This document shows positions 46,341-54,284 of a stretch of DNA of 64,000 nt, piece after piece; position 1 is the stretch's first letter, and every line of letters starts with the position of its first letter. The stretch spans positions 1,198,251-1,262,250 of the forward strand of contig NZ_SIHI01000001.1 in the NCBI RefSeq assembly GCF_007859735.1, written 5' to 3'. The translations under genes and the position numbers were made by a program. The notes beneath the pieces were generated by a model. It ran no database searches, was not told the DNA's origin, and was given only the letters and a program-made list of their open reading frames with translations. The DNA comes from Thalassoglobus neptunius. GTDB taxonomy: Bacteria > Planctomycetota > Planctomycetia > Planctomycetales > Planctomycetaceae.

Positions 46341-46750
46341 GACTCCGAGTCCTCCTCGAGGGGGAACTCGGTAATGTGTTCAGTGACGTTTTGAATCAGG
46401 TAGAACGTTGGCTCGAGTCGGTGGATACGAACCCAGTCCTCAAAGGTTTTGGACAACCTTTGAGTGAGATCAGAGAGTTCCTCCTTGCTCGCTTCAAACG
46501 TCCCTTCCGCTGCTTCCGAGGAGTAGTCGGGGTGATTGCAAATTAAGTCTTCGATGACCGATTCGCCATCAATCGACGGCAAGTTGGGCCTAACAAGTTG
46601 ACCAATGTAAAACTTCTCGCAGATGTTCAAGGCAAGGTGTGCTGGCGCAGCAGCAAGAGCTTCCTTCTTGGTTTTCCAAGTCTTGAAGATCGGCCAGGTT
46701 TCCTCCTGATAGGTAACCGACCAACGTCCGGATTTGTCTTCTGGTTTCAT
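46337..46750 (-). CDS. hypothetical protein
   Basis: The 137-residue acidic protein has SGRWSVTYQEETWPIFKTWK and a helical ASKEELSDLTQRLSKTFEDW. No family is recognised. It overlaps both neighbours by 4 bases, supporting expression as part of the same transcript. No signal peptide or membrane segment. Confidence 0.5.
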   Translation of the reverse strand: MKPEDKSGRWSVTYQEETWPIFKTWKTKKEALAAAPAHLALNICEKFYIGQLVRPNLPSIDGESVIEDLICNHPDYSSEAAEGTFEASKEELSDLTQRLSKTFEDWVRIHRLEPTFYLIQNVTEHITEFPLEEDSES

Positions 46751-47232
46751 GTTTGCGTTGTCCCCTTTGTTGCCAAGTCGAACTGCATCCAGATCTCTTC
46801 CGCGTGCGAATCGATGCGTGTCGCGAGGAAATCGTGATGCTTGAGAAACAGTTGCATGCCGAGTGCCGATTCCGGGACGGCGATGTCGATGGTGTTTCGA
46901 TTGAATTGCGAGAGCTTCGCTTTCAGACGTTGAATCATTTGTGACCCCACGCCCGATCGACGCTTCGCAGGATCAACGGCAAACTCCAGTATGCGAAGCC
47001 GCTTGGCGTGCAGCTCGTAGATCATGTATCCGACGATGCAATTTGCCTTTTGCCTCTCCAGATGGGCCTCTGCCACCATGCCGATGCAGTTTCGTCGTTG
47101 CAGTGCTGTGAGCATTTCCTCGATCGTCCAGGCTGGGTTGTAGGCCTGGGCAATCCGATCCACAGAAGAAGCATCGCACCGCAACAACCAGCGGATTCCC
47201 ACAGCGAGTGATTTCCTGGGGAGCAGGCTCAT
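46747..47232 (-). CDS. GNAT-family N-acetyltransferase (RimI-like)
   Basis: From the ATG at 47232 this is 161 residues with GNAT features: IRWLLRCDASSVDRIAQAYN, then the strand IVGYMIYELHAKRLRILEFAV, the acetyl-CoA loop DPAKRRSGVGSQMI (RxxGxG/A), and a C-terminal strand with LGMQLFLKHHDF. It would acetylate an amine, perhaps a protein N-terminus. It is embedded in the phage-like block. Confidence 0.85.
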   Translation of the reverse strand: MSLLPRKSLAVGIRWLLRCDASSVDRIAQAYNPAWTIEEMLTALQRRNCIGMVAEAHLERQKANCIVGYMIYELHAKRLRILEFAVDPAKRRSGVGSQMIQRLKAKLSQFNRNTIDIAVPESALGMQLFLKHHDFLATRIDSHAEEIWMQFDLATKGTTQT

Positions 47233-47513
47233 CGAGTCGCCTTTCTTCGTCGGTCGACGAGTTTGTTGATCGTTCGCGAGTCGTAGTTGAGTGCGCAGCG
47301 GCAGCAGAAGTACTTGACGGGCCGGTGAAGTTTCTCGGCCTCCTCTTGAGCCAGGGCGATCGTCGAGCAGGCGATGACAACTTCGTCTCCACAGTCTCGA
47401 CAATGCCCGCGCGTGATCGCCTCGCCCGGATCGTGCCTGGCAACCAGAGGACCGGCCGCCACGATCATCACCGCATCAATCGGCCACATCTGGGTTGGTT
47501 CGGGATGACTCAT
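47229..47513 (-). CDS. small zinc-finger-like protein
   Basis: The 94-residue protein has CRDCGDEVVIACSTIALAQE followed by RPVKYFCCRCALNYDS, two CxxC pairs that make a zinc ribbon. It overlaps the following gene by 4 bases. No named family. A nucleic-acid or protein-binding role is a guess. Confidence 0.55.
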   Translation of the reverse strand: MSHPEPTQMWPIDAVMIVAAGPLVARHDPGEAITRGHCRDCGDEVVIACSTIALAQEEAEKLHRPVKYFCCRCALNYDSRTINKLVDRRRKATR

Positions 47514-47782
47514 TCATGCTCCTCAGAATCTTGATCGCGCAGTGTCTGATGTCCGCAGTGCAGGCAAATCACAAACGTTCGTTCTCGTTCGTCCTCATCC
47601 CACTCGTGAATCGTTTCCCGCTGGCAGACAGGGCAATACGGATCGTCTCGCTTTCCTCGTGGGTCGCAGTTGTCGATTTCCTGATCGCGATCTCGGAGGC
47701 ATTCCCGCACGAACTGGAATGGATGAAAGATCACTGCAGGCATCACTCGCAGCAGGCCGACAATCCGTTCTCGGAATTTCAT
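47510..47782 (-). CDS. small zinc-ribbon protein
   Basis: The 90-residue protein has a hydrophobic start (IVGLLRVMPAVIFHPFQFV) and then DPYCPVCQRETIHEWDEDER with FVICLHCGHQTL. These two CxxC pairs form a zinc ribbon. It overlaps both neighbours by 4 bases. It is different in sequence from the preceding zinc protein. Function unknown. Confidence 0.55.
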   Translation of the reverse strand: MKFRERIVGLLRVMPAVIFHPFQFVRECLRDRDQEIDNCDPRGKRDDPYCPVCQRETIHEWDEDERERTFVICLHCGHQTLRDQDSEEHE

Positions 47783-48180
47783 CCGGCAGTCTCCTGCAGG
47801 TAGGTCAGGCCATCGAACCCTGGCGAATAACGTCTCTCTCGCTCGCGAACAATCTTGCGTTCCGATTCTTCGAGCTCAGCCACTTCGAGCGCGTGTTCGA
47901 GTTCTTCAATCCGCTCTGACAGTTGAGAGATTGCCGAGCGGCTTTCACGACTCGCGGCAAGCTCAATTGCATCCGACCACTTTCCAGCGATCTTGGAATA
48001 GTCCTCATCTTGAAGTTCTGCGGCCGCCTGAACCAACAGCGCCAAACCCTCCGTGTGGAGCATCAGGTACCTGAGATCCGAGCAGTCCCGAATTCGATTC
48101 AGCAAGTGGTTGACCGCCTGTTTTGCCGCCGTCAGCCCACCGTCCCCGACTGGCTCTTCACCCTCAGAAAGCACGATCAT
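47779..48180 (-). CDS. coiled-coil hypothetical protein
   Basis: From the ATG at 48180 (GAGGAG 7 bases before it) this is 133 residues. Helices LTAAKQAVNHLLNRIRDC and a coiled coil (AISQLSERIEELEHALEVAE) make up most of it. No family. It overlaps the end of the preceding gene by 17 bases. An ATG at 48201 is in frame but worse placed. Confidence 0.5.
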   Translation of the reverse strand: MIVLSEGEEPVGDGGLTAAKQAVNHLLNRIRDCSDLRYLMLHTEGLALLVQAAAELQDEDYSKIAGKWSDAIELAASRESRSAISQLSERIEELEHALEVAELEESERKIVRERERRYSPGFDGLTYLQETAG

Positions 48181-48513
48181 CGTCGTCCTCCTCGTCATCA
48201 TCAGTCACGTCGGTTTGCGATTCGAGTCGTCGCAGCTTGGCTCTGAGTTCCGCAGGCAGGTCATATTCAGAAACCGGATGTCGGACGTGTCTCTCTGCCA
48301 TCATGCGGGCGACCTGTTCGGTCGTCGGTGTGATGGCGTAAATCGACCCGGCCCCGAAGAGCTTCGTAAATGCAGGGCCGGATTCCGTTTCGGGAATGAC
48401 TGTCCGCCGATCACCTCCTCGGAGAGTTCGCCGCAGTAGGTTTGGTGACCCATGATTTCGACGATGGCCCAACTGCGCATCGGCTTGTGTTCTGTGATCA
48501 ATCCTTCGTCCAA
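48164..48513 (-). pseudogene. conserved phage-like gene split by a single-base frameshift
   Basis: A TTG at 48513 with AAGGAG 7 bases upstream starts a frame reading SWAIVEIMGHQTYCGELSEE and VIGGQ. The expected continuation PETESGPAFTKLFGAGSIYA, then TPTTEQVARMMAERH, lies in another frame from about 48395 to 48164. One extra base near 48395-48400 would restore about 116 residues. Such WAIVEIMGH proteins occur in planctomycete and phage genomes; the function is unknown. Confidence 0.65.
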
Positions 48514-48524
48514 CTGTGATCTCC

Positions 48525-48767
48525 TTAGTGTTGTTTCAAGAATTCGCGACCGGGCTTGCGGATCTTCCATCCGTCGCGGGCGTAGTAATCGACCAGGTGA
48601 CAATCCGCCGCCCGATCGAGAATCGCGTAGACGGTGTTGTAGGAGAGGCCGAGTCGATCGCAGATCAACAGGATTCCGGAACCGCCCGGACGTGAGTTGA
48701 GGTATCCTAAAACTCGCAAAGCATCCGCAGTCGGCTTGAAGTGTTTAGTGGCCTGTTTGAATGTCAT
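48525..48767 (-). CDS. small winged-helix DNA-binding protein
   Basis: The 80-residue protein reads TADALRVLGYLNSRPGGSGI, then LLICDRLGLSYNTVYAILDR and a wing (GWKIRKPGREFL). This is the MarR/phage wHTH pattern. It probably regulates element genes. The stop lies 11 bases before the TTG of the next gene. Confidence 0.65.
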   Translation of the reverse strand: MTFKQATKHFKPTADALRVLGYLNSRPGGSGILLICDRLGLSYNTVYAILDRAADCHLVDYYARDGWKIRKPGREFLKQH

Positions 48768-48822
48768 CGATCACCTTCCCTGATGACTTCGGAATCCGAT
48801 CTGTATCGGAACCTGACTGGTC

Positions 48823-49014
48823 TCAGTTGTTCCGGGCACGTTGTGAGATTCGTTCTGCTTCCTGACGCAGACGCTGGGAAGCGTGATAGGTACAAGGGAC
48901 CGCCAGTTCGCCCGTGGGCAGAAACCAGCATCCACAATCACCGTGCGGCCGATGACCGTTGGATCCATCGAGTCGATTCGCAGGTCGGGCCGGTCGTTTG
49001 AGTCGTCGAGACAT
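48823..49014 (-). CDS. small Arg-rich hypothetical protein
   Basis: From the ATG at 49014 (AAGGAACACC before it) this is 63 residues: a basic start (SRRLKRPARPANRLDGSNG), then GDCGCWFLPTGELAVPC, then a helical end. The Cys residues could bind metal. No family. Its leader is almost identical to that of the Acb2/Tad1-like gene upstream (49271-49305), a local duplication. Confidence 0.5.
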   Translation of the reverse strand: MSRRLKRPARPANRLDGSNGHRPHGDCGCWFLPTGELAVPCTYHASQRLRQEAERISQRARNN

Positions 49015-49072
49015 GGGGTGTTCCTTGAAGTTGGAAGTGGTGAAGCGAGGTCTCCTGATTGGTTGAGGGCTG

Positions 49073-49273
49073 TTATTGCCCTGGATGGACCGCCGCTCGA
49101 ACAGCGGCGTCCTTGCTTTCAAGTAGCTTTCGCAATGCCACCGACCGCTCTGGGCCGTTTGGAATGGAACTGCAAATTGTCGTTGCCAAGGAGTGGAACG
49201 GCATCGATACTTTCTGCAGATGAGCGGGGAGGTGTTCGTACTCAAACCATTTCAACATGCGGTGTTGGGACAT
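49073..49273 (-). CDS. Acb2/Tad1-type cyclic-nucleotide sponge (anti-CBASS / anti-Thoeris)
   Basis: The 66-residue protein reads WFEYEHLPAHLQKVSMPFHS, then LATTICSSIPNGPERSVALR and KLLESKDAAVRAAV. This is the Acb2/Tad1 helical-hairpin pattern (hydrophobic WF start, GPE[RK]xxALRKLLE, KDAAVRA). Known members sequester CBASS cyclic oligonucleotides or Thoeris cADPR-type signals and so block abortive infection. The call rests on this pattern; ligand specificity cannot be told. ATG with AAGGA before it. Confidence 0.78.
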   Translation of the reverse strand: MSQHRMLKWFEYEHLPAHLQKVSMPFHSLATTICSSIPNGPERSVALRKLLESKDAAVRAAVHPGQ

Positions 49274-49316
49274 GGGGTGTTCCTTGAACTTGGAGTTGTG
49301 AACGCACTTTTCGAAA

Positions 49317-49592
49317 TCAGTTCAGTGATCGAGCAGATGCTCGTTCCCAAAAGTTGGATGTTTGCTTGGCGTCTGGGTCCGAGGGGTTGATCTGCAGATA
49401 CTTACGGCAGGCGTTGCCTGCGTTGGGCAGGAGAGCGGTGTCTCCGACGAAGGTGCTGCAGCAGGCTCCTCCGGTCTGAACGGCAAAGACCAGGACGGCG
49501 TCGGCCTTGATGGAGTTTTTGAGCTTCACAGCCGCTGCTTCGAACTGCATATCTTTTGCGGCGTTGATCGCGATCTTCTTCGCGGGTGTCAT
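49317..49592 (-). CDS. hypothetical protein
   Basis: The ATG at 49592 follows AAGGAG and gives 91 residues: TPAKKIAINAAKDMQFEAAA, then IKADAVLVFAVQTGGACCST and LQINPSDPDAKQTSNF. A hydrophobic strand and a CC pair are visible, but no family. The frame is also open upstream into integrase antisense sequence, which I take to be a shadow. Confidence 0.5.
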   Translation of the reverse strand: MTPAKKIAINAAKDMQFEAAAVKLKNSIKADAVLVFAVQTGGACCSTFVGDTALLPNAGNACRKYLQINPSDPDAKQTSNFWERASARSLN

Positions 49593-49933
49593 GGCAGGCT
49601 CCTTGCCAGGAAAAGGGGGAACGGGGAAAAACACAGCTCCAATTCGTATTGCGAACACTGCGGTGTTCGATGTGAAAGCAGCTGCCCTGGAGCAACCCCG
49701 CTTCGACGGGCCGTTCGAAGCTTGGGTATTCGTGTTGCTCGACAGGGCAGCAATCAAGGCAGGCGGGTTGAACTGCCTTGATGATCTGGATTGTTGAGAG
49801 GGGTTGTTGTCAGAAGAATTGAGCGTCGCCACATTTGGACAACACCGGGTCCGGTCTTTCCCTGACGAGTGCGAATGGACACAACACTCGGGTGCATGTG
49901 AAGGCTGTTTTTCAGAACCGTGCTCAATAGTTG

Positions 49934-51034
49934 TTAAAACAGAGTCCGCTGTCGATCGCCCGGGTCGAGGCCGAGAAAGCACTCGGGAACGGGTGCCGAC
50001 TCGACAGCTTCGCGGATGCGCTTGGTAGGAAGATCGTAGTTCTGCGCAGAAACGCCGGGCACATAATGACCGGCAATCCAGTTGCCGAGCTTGTCTTCGA
50101 TCGCGTTGTATTCGGTCACAACCCGTTCTCGAAAGTGCTTGATCTGCAGGTCGACAACGTTGGCGGCAGGCAGGATCTCGGCCCGCCAAGTCGCGTAGTA
50201 TCCTCGCTTCCAGCGTTTCTGCTGATGCAGGTAGCACCCCGGCGAACGGAATCCGGGAAAGACCATGTCGTCGTCGCTCTGGATGGAACGGAGGTGACGT
50301 TCGACGGTGGTAGTCATCGGAAGTCCCTGCAGCTTGGAAGTCTTCAGGGCTTCGAATTGAATCAGTCGATCGGAGAAACGCACGTCCTGCCACTTGAGTT
50401 GCGTCAGATCGCGAGTCCGTTGCCCGTAGGTCCATTGCATGACGAGCAGCACGCGCCAGAGACGCATCGTCGTCAGAGATCCGGGGAGTGTCGCTTCGGT
50501 CGGATAGGTCGCCCGGTGACAGGAATTCCACAATCGTTCGAGTTCGGCGACGGTCACTGTTTCCCTCTGACGTTTGGAAGGGGCGTGTACCAGTCGCGAC
50601 TTCATACGACGGGACACACAGGGGACAGCCGCGATGATTCCGTCGTCGCAGGCACAGGCAAAGATCGACTTGATTTCGCGCCAGATCTTGTTGACGGTGT
50701 GTGGTGATCGTCCCGGCAGCAGCACGTCTCGAAACGTTTGCAGTGTCTCGGAAGTAACGTCGCGAATGTCGGGATCGTCGGTCAGTTCTTCCCAGCGTCT
50801 CAAGGCCCCTTCGTCCTCTTTGAGTGAGCGCGGTGAGAGCTCGATCGAGAAGGTCGGCAGCAGCTCCTGAGTGTAGTACTTGCGAAGAGTCAGCTTCTCT
50901 TCGGGATCGCGTGCGTGGCCTCCCGAACTCGCGGGAGGGTTGGAGATGTTCCCCGGATCGTAGATCGTGGGAAACTTGAGAATGGAACTCCGTTCGTCGT
51001 CGTTGGCACTCCGTCGATGCGATGGTGCAATCAT
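49934..51034 (-). CDS. tyrosine-type site-specific integrase
   Basis: The 366-residue protein has an N-terminal core-binding helix domain (RKYYTQELLPTFSIELSPRS) and a catalytic domain. The first Arg is in QWTYGQRTRDLTQLKWQD, then KTSKLQGLPM with the Lys, H300xxR302 in IKHFRERVVTEY, the second His at 323 in WIAGHYVPG, and Tyr333 in SAQNYDLPT. All catalytic residues appear present, so it may be active. It lies at the right end of the phage-like block, next to a tRNA, as integrases normally do. Confidence 0.92.
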   Translation of the reverse strand: MIAPSHRRSANDDERSSILKFPTIYDPGNISNPPASSGGHARDPEEKLTLRKYYTQELLPTFSIELSPRSLKEDEGALRRWEELTDDPDIRDVTSETLQTFRDVLLPGRSPHTVNKIWREIKSIFACACDDGIIAAVPCVSRRMKSRLVHAPSKRQRETVTVAELERLWNSCHRATYPTEATLPGSLTTMRLWRVLLVMQWTYGQRTRDLTQLKWQDVRFSDRLIQFEALKTSKLQGLPMTTTVERHLRSIQSDDDMVFPGFRSPGCYLHQQKRWKRGYYATWRAEILPAANVVDLQIKHFRERVVTEYNAIEDKLGNWIAGHYVPGVSAQNYDLPTKRIREAVESAPVPECFLGLDPGDRQRTLF

Positions 51035-51326
51035 TTCGTGCCCTTGCGGTACTCAGCAAAACCTGATGATCGGCATCGATCACCCATGAAAATTCATGAC
51101 CGAAGAAACCATAGAACGGAATTAACAGATCGGAGCTTGTGAATTCGAAATTCTCAACGGGGTGCCCGTTGAGTGCTTCGCTTTCCAAGATTCCCGATCC
51201 GTAACTCATCTTCGATGATCTCCCTCAACATCGGCTGAAGGAGGAAGGTAAGTAATCATCTACATTCGAGTCAAGCGGGCTCCGGTCGAAATTGTAATTT
51301 TGAACTCTTCCGCATCTGAGTCTGCA

Positions 51327-51364
51327 TAAAAAAAGCCATCTCGCACTATGAGCGACATGGCTTT
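51327..51364 (-). terminator. rho-independent terminator after the XRE genes
   Basis: On the minus strand AAAGCCATGTCGC pairs with GCGAGATGGCTTT (one mismatch) around a 7-base loop and is followed by seven T. This is the clearest terminator in the window. It lies 25 bases after the stop of the XRE gene at 51390. Confidence 0.85.
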
Positions 51365-51389
51365 CGGAGAACACATTGTCCGATCGTGA

Positions 51390-51638
51390 TCAAGCTTCCC
51401 CGGTCTTCGTTTCGTCGGTACGTGCGGTCGAATCCTTGCTCGCAGCAAATTCGAGTGGAAGGTTCAGAGCAATAAAGAACTTTTCGACGACGTCCAAACC
51501 AGGGCAAATCTTCCCAGTCAGGTACTGATTCACAGTCGGATTAGTGATGCCTATGCGACGTGCAAGTTCCCGCTGAGACATTCCCCGCCGGGAAAGTTCA
51601 CTTCGGATGATCCGTCGAAACTCTTCTTGCAGAACCAC
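51390..51638 (-). CDS. XRE-family repressor A
   Basis: The 82-residue protein (GTG start) is mostly a lambda-repressor-like helix-turn-helix: RGMSQRELARRIGITNPTVN then QYLTGKICPGLDVVEKFFIAL. It begins immediately after the stop of the neighbouring XRE gene, and the two share most of their sequence, so they are a tandem duplication. It probably controls the integrase block. Confidence 0.87.
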   Translation of the reverse strand: MVLQEEFRRIIRSELSRRGMSQRELARRIGITNPTVNQYLTGKICPGLDVVEKFFIALNLPLEFAASKDSTARTDETKTGEA

Positions 51639-51878
51639 TTACTTTCCAGATTCGACTGGCTCTCGAACCTCGTGAGATCCGAGCTGCAATGGGATTCCAA
51701 GTGCGATGAAAAACTTTTCGACAACATCAAGGCCAGGGCAAATTTTTCCTGTGAGATACTGCGTCACTGTCGGACGTGAAACACCCATGCGACAAGCCAA
51801 CTCGTTGTGAGTCACACCCTGTCGAGTGAGTTCGTCCTTGACGATCCGTCGAAACTCTTCTTGAAGGACCACTTTCAT
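51639..51878 (-). CDS. XRE-family repressor B
   Basis: From the ATG at 51878 this is 79 residues: QGVTHNELACRMGVSRPTVT then QYLTGKICPGLDVVEKFFIAL, the second copy of the tandem repressor pair. The recognition helix (RMGVSRPTVT) differs from its twin (RIGITNPTVN), so the two may bind different operators. It is transcribed first; its TAA directly precedes the twin's GTG. Confidence 0.87.
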   Translation of the reverse strand: MKVVLQEEFRRIVKDELTRQGVTHNELACRMGVSRPTVTQYLTGKICPGLDVVEKFFIALGIPLQLGSHEVREPVESGK

Positions 51879-51962
51879 TCTCCCAGTGTAACGGGCCTGC
51901 AGTGGTTGGCGAGGTTGGAAACCGACGTTATTTGTGACGGGCAGCCACAAACTCCGGACACC

Positions 51963-51996
51963 TCGGTTAGAGCAGCGGACTAGCAGTCCGATGCTC
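51963..51996. repeat. tRNA-derived inverted copy and hairpin
   Basis: TCGGTTAGAGCAGCGGACT (51963-51981) is an exact inverted copy of bases 52073-52091 inside the CAT-anticodon tRNA. It is part of a hairpin in which GAGCA-G-CGGAC pairs with GTCCG-A-TGCTC around TAGCA (51970-51996). It may be an attachment-site remnant of the integrase or an operator. Confidence 0.6.
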
Positions 51997-52032
51997 CGCA
52001 CTACAAAACCCTGCAAATTAGGGTGAAAAAAG

Positions 52033-52106
<74 letters not shown>

Positions 52107-52472
52107 CAATTGTGTTTTTGCTGCACGTTCGACTTTCTGGCAGGAGTTGCTGTGCAGTCGATTTTTGCAGGATGGGGTTGGCGAAGTGGTTGTTGAAACG
52201 GGCTAACGCTTCTGCGTCACACGCCAATCTCCATCTTGCTGAGAAGATGCGGAAGTATGTCCCGAGACTGCGTCGAGTGCAAGTCTGGTTGCGGGACCTC
52301 GATTGAGAGTGAGTGATGGTTTGCGGGCTCGTGGAAACCTTTTCGTGAAAGATGCCCGATCGACATATCGAAGCTGTTGACGGTCGTGTTGATGATCTGT
52401 TCCTGATTACAATCATGGCGGGATAGAAACTGAAAAAGAGCAGGGCATGATGTTTGAATTCCTGGAGGTCGA
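52107..52472. other. intergenic upstream of the GH43 gene
   Basis: No supported gene. A 64-residue plus-strand frame (52112-52306) has no family and no good ribosome-binding site at its first start. A long minus-strand frame crossing this region is a shadow. The GH43 ribosome-binding site CCTGGAGG is at 52461-52468. Confidence 0.45.
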
Positions 52473-53531
52473 ATGATGGCAGGTGAGGTTGTCGGCTCGC
52501 GGCGTTTGATTGAATTGGCGGCGTTCGTCTTTCTGCTTGGGAATGCGAACTTGCTGTTCGGGCAGGAGGCAATACTTGATGGGAGTGAATGCCTTTGTCA
52601 GGGGGAGGTTGAGCGGGCGTTTCGCAGCTTGAATACGGACTCACCGGCGATATCAGTGCATGACCCTTCGAAGCTTATCGTTCAGGATGGTGTGCTTTGG
52701 GGATTTAGTACCGGGAGAGGAGTTCGGTCGTTCTATTCGACGGATTGCGAGACGTTTCAGCGGGGGCCTTCGGTCTTTTCTGAGAGTCCCGAATGGGTGG
52801 AGGAGATTGTTCCCGATCACGATGGTCGCTTCTGGGCACCGGATGTGATTGTCCTCAATGATCGTGTTCTTGTTTATTACAGCGTTTCATCTTTTGGGAA
52901 GCAGAGCAGTGCGATTGCGTTGGCTTCGTGCTCGGCTCTGTCGACTGAAGTTGGGAAGACCGAATGGAAGGATGAAGGAATCGTTGTTCGGAGTCGTCGG
53001 GGCGATCACTTCAACGCCATTGATCCGACGATCTGGAAGGCTTCGGATGAAACACTCTGGATGGCCTTCGGTTCTTTCTGGGGAGGCATATATCTCATTC
53101 AGCTCGACCCGGAGACCGGATTGAGGATGGATGATGACTCGATGGTTCCGTTGGCATTTCACGAGCAAATTGAGGCTCCCGGACTATTTGAACGGGACGG
53201 CTACTATTATCTCTTCGTGAACTGGGGATGGTGCTGTCGGGGTGTTGACAGCACCTATGAAATCCGTGTCGGGCGAAGCCGAGAGATCACCGGACCTTAC
53301 TTCGATCGCGAAGGCGTGGACTTGCGTTTGAAAGGGGGAACGGAAGTTCTCACAACTTCGGGCGCGATGATTGGTCCGGGGCACGGAGAAGTGTTCGTCT
53401 GTGACGATCAACAGTTCCTGAGCTTCCATTATTATGATGGTGATTCCAATGGGCGGCCGCGACTTGGAATCCTGCCGCTGGAGTGGTCAGAAGAGGGATG
53501 GCCAATTGTAAGAATGCCTGATGCTGAATGA
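52473..53531 (+). CDS. secreted GH43-family glycosidase (arabinanase-like)
   Basis: The 352-residue protein has a signal peptide (LIELAAFVFLLGNANLLFGQ) and a five-bladed beta-propeller. Visible acids are Asp in SVHDPSKLIVQDG (general base), Asp in FNAIDPTIWKASDETLW and Glu in HEQIEAPGLFERDGYYYLF (general acid). This order fits endo-alpha-1,5-L-arabinanases (GH43). GGAGG lies 7 bases before the ATG. It probably trims plant or algal arabinan outside the cell. It stands alone. Confidence 0.88.
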   Translation: MMAGEVVGSRRLIELAAFVFLLGNANLLFGQEAILDGSECLCQGEVERAFRSLNTDSPAISVHDPSKLIVQDGVLWGFSTGRGVRSFYSTDCETFQRGPSVFSESPEWVEEIVPDHDGRFWAPDVIVLNDRVLVYYSVSSFGKQSSAIALASCSALSTEVGKTEWKDEGIVVRSRRGDHFNAIDPTIWKASDETLWMAFGSFWGGIYLIQLDPETGLRMDDDSMVPLAFHEQIEAPGLFERDGYYYLFVNWGWCCRGVDSTYEIRVGRSREITGPYFDREGVDLRLKGGTEVLTTSGAMIGPGHGEVFVCDDQQFLSFHYYDGDSNGRPRLGILPLEWSEEGWPIVRMPDAE

Positions 53532-53770
53532 TGATTGTGCAGGCGCCGATTTCTCAGATTTGCTAGAATTCCGCGTGCTGTTTCCGACTCAACGGATCGC
53601 CGGTAGAATTGATTTTCGACAAGGAAGACGACCGGCAGTTTCGCTGAGTTCGAAAGAGTGAGATTGCCTTGATTGTTTGCAATTGACTCGTGAAAGAGTT
53701 TGTCAGTGGTTTCATCACATCACGGCAGATCGTTCGAATTGGTGATTAGAATCCTCAGGAGGTGTCTACG

Positions 53771-54220
53771 ATGCGCAGTTCTTATCTGACTCTATTTCTG
53801 TCGTGTGCTCTTTGCATTGGTGCAGGCTTCGTCATCTTCGATCGTCCGGGGCATGCTCAGGATGATTCGAAAGCTGCGGAAGCGGACGACAACGGGAAAC
53901 CAGTTCTGAATCTGAAACAGTTCATGCGCGCGAAGCTCGATGCATCGAATAAGGTTCTGGAAGGGTTGACCACTGAAGACATGGAACTCGTCCAGTCAGG
54001 AGCGAGGACGCTCAACAAAATGAGTCGATCGGAGAAGTGGCGGGCTCATAACGATGCGATGTACAAACAATTCAGCAACGAGTTTCAGCGTACGACCGAT
54101 GAGTTGGTGAAGGCTGCCCAGGAAGAGAATCTCGATCAGGCAACCTTGAAATGGATCGGAGCGACCATGGCCTGTATTGAATGTCATCGCTACGTTCGAA
54201 ATACTCTGATCGTCAACTGA
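53771..54220 (+). CDS. cytochrome c'-like secreted haem protein
   Basis: From the ATG at 53771 (AGGAGGT 8 bases upstream) this is 149 residues. A signal peptide (LTLFLSCALCIGAGFVIF) precedes a four-helix body and a C-terminal haem site CIECH (about 138), with a following Tyr. This placement near the C-terminus is that of cytochrome c' family proteins, which bind NO or act in electron transfer. The next gene (universal stress protein) is 64 bp downstream and may be co-transcribed. Confidence 0.8.
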   Translation: MRSSYLTLFLSCALCIGAGFVIFDRPGHAQDDSKAAEADDNGKPVLNLKQFMRAKLDASNKVLEGLTTEDMELVQSGARTLNKMSRSEKWRAHNDAMYKQFSNEFQRTTDELVKAAQEENLDQATLKWIGATMACIECHRYVRNTLIVN

Positions 54221-54284
54221 CAAACTTTGATCAACTCGTGAGCGAGTCCGACGGATCTCTACTTCGCAGTGGAAAGTGCGCCCC

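Noticed and set aside
49593-51209. Upstream extension of the 49317 gene to a 630-residue frame
   Set aside because: The extension is the shadow of the integrase; the ATG at 49592 with AAGGAG explains the real gene.
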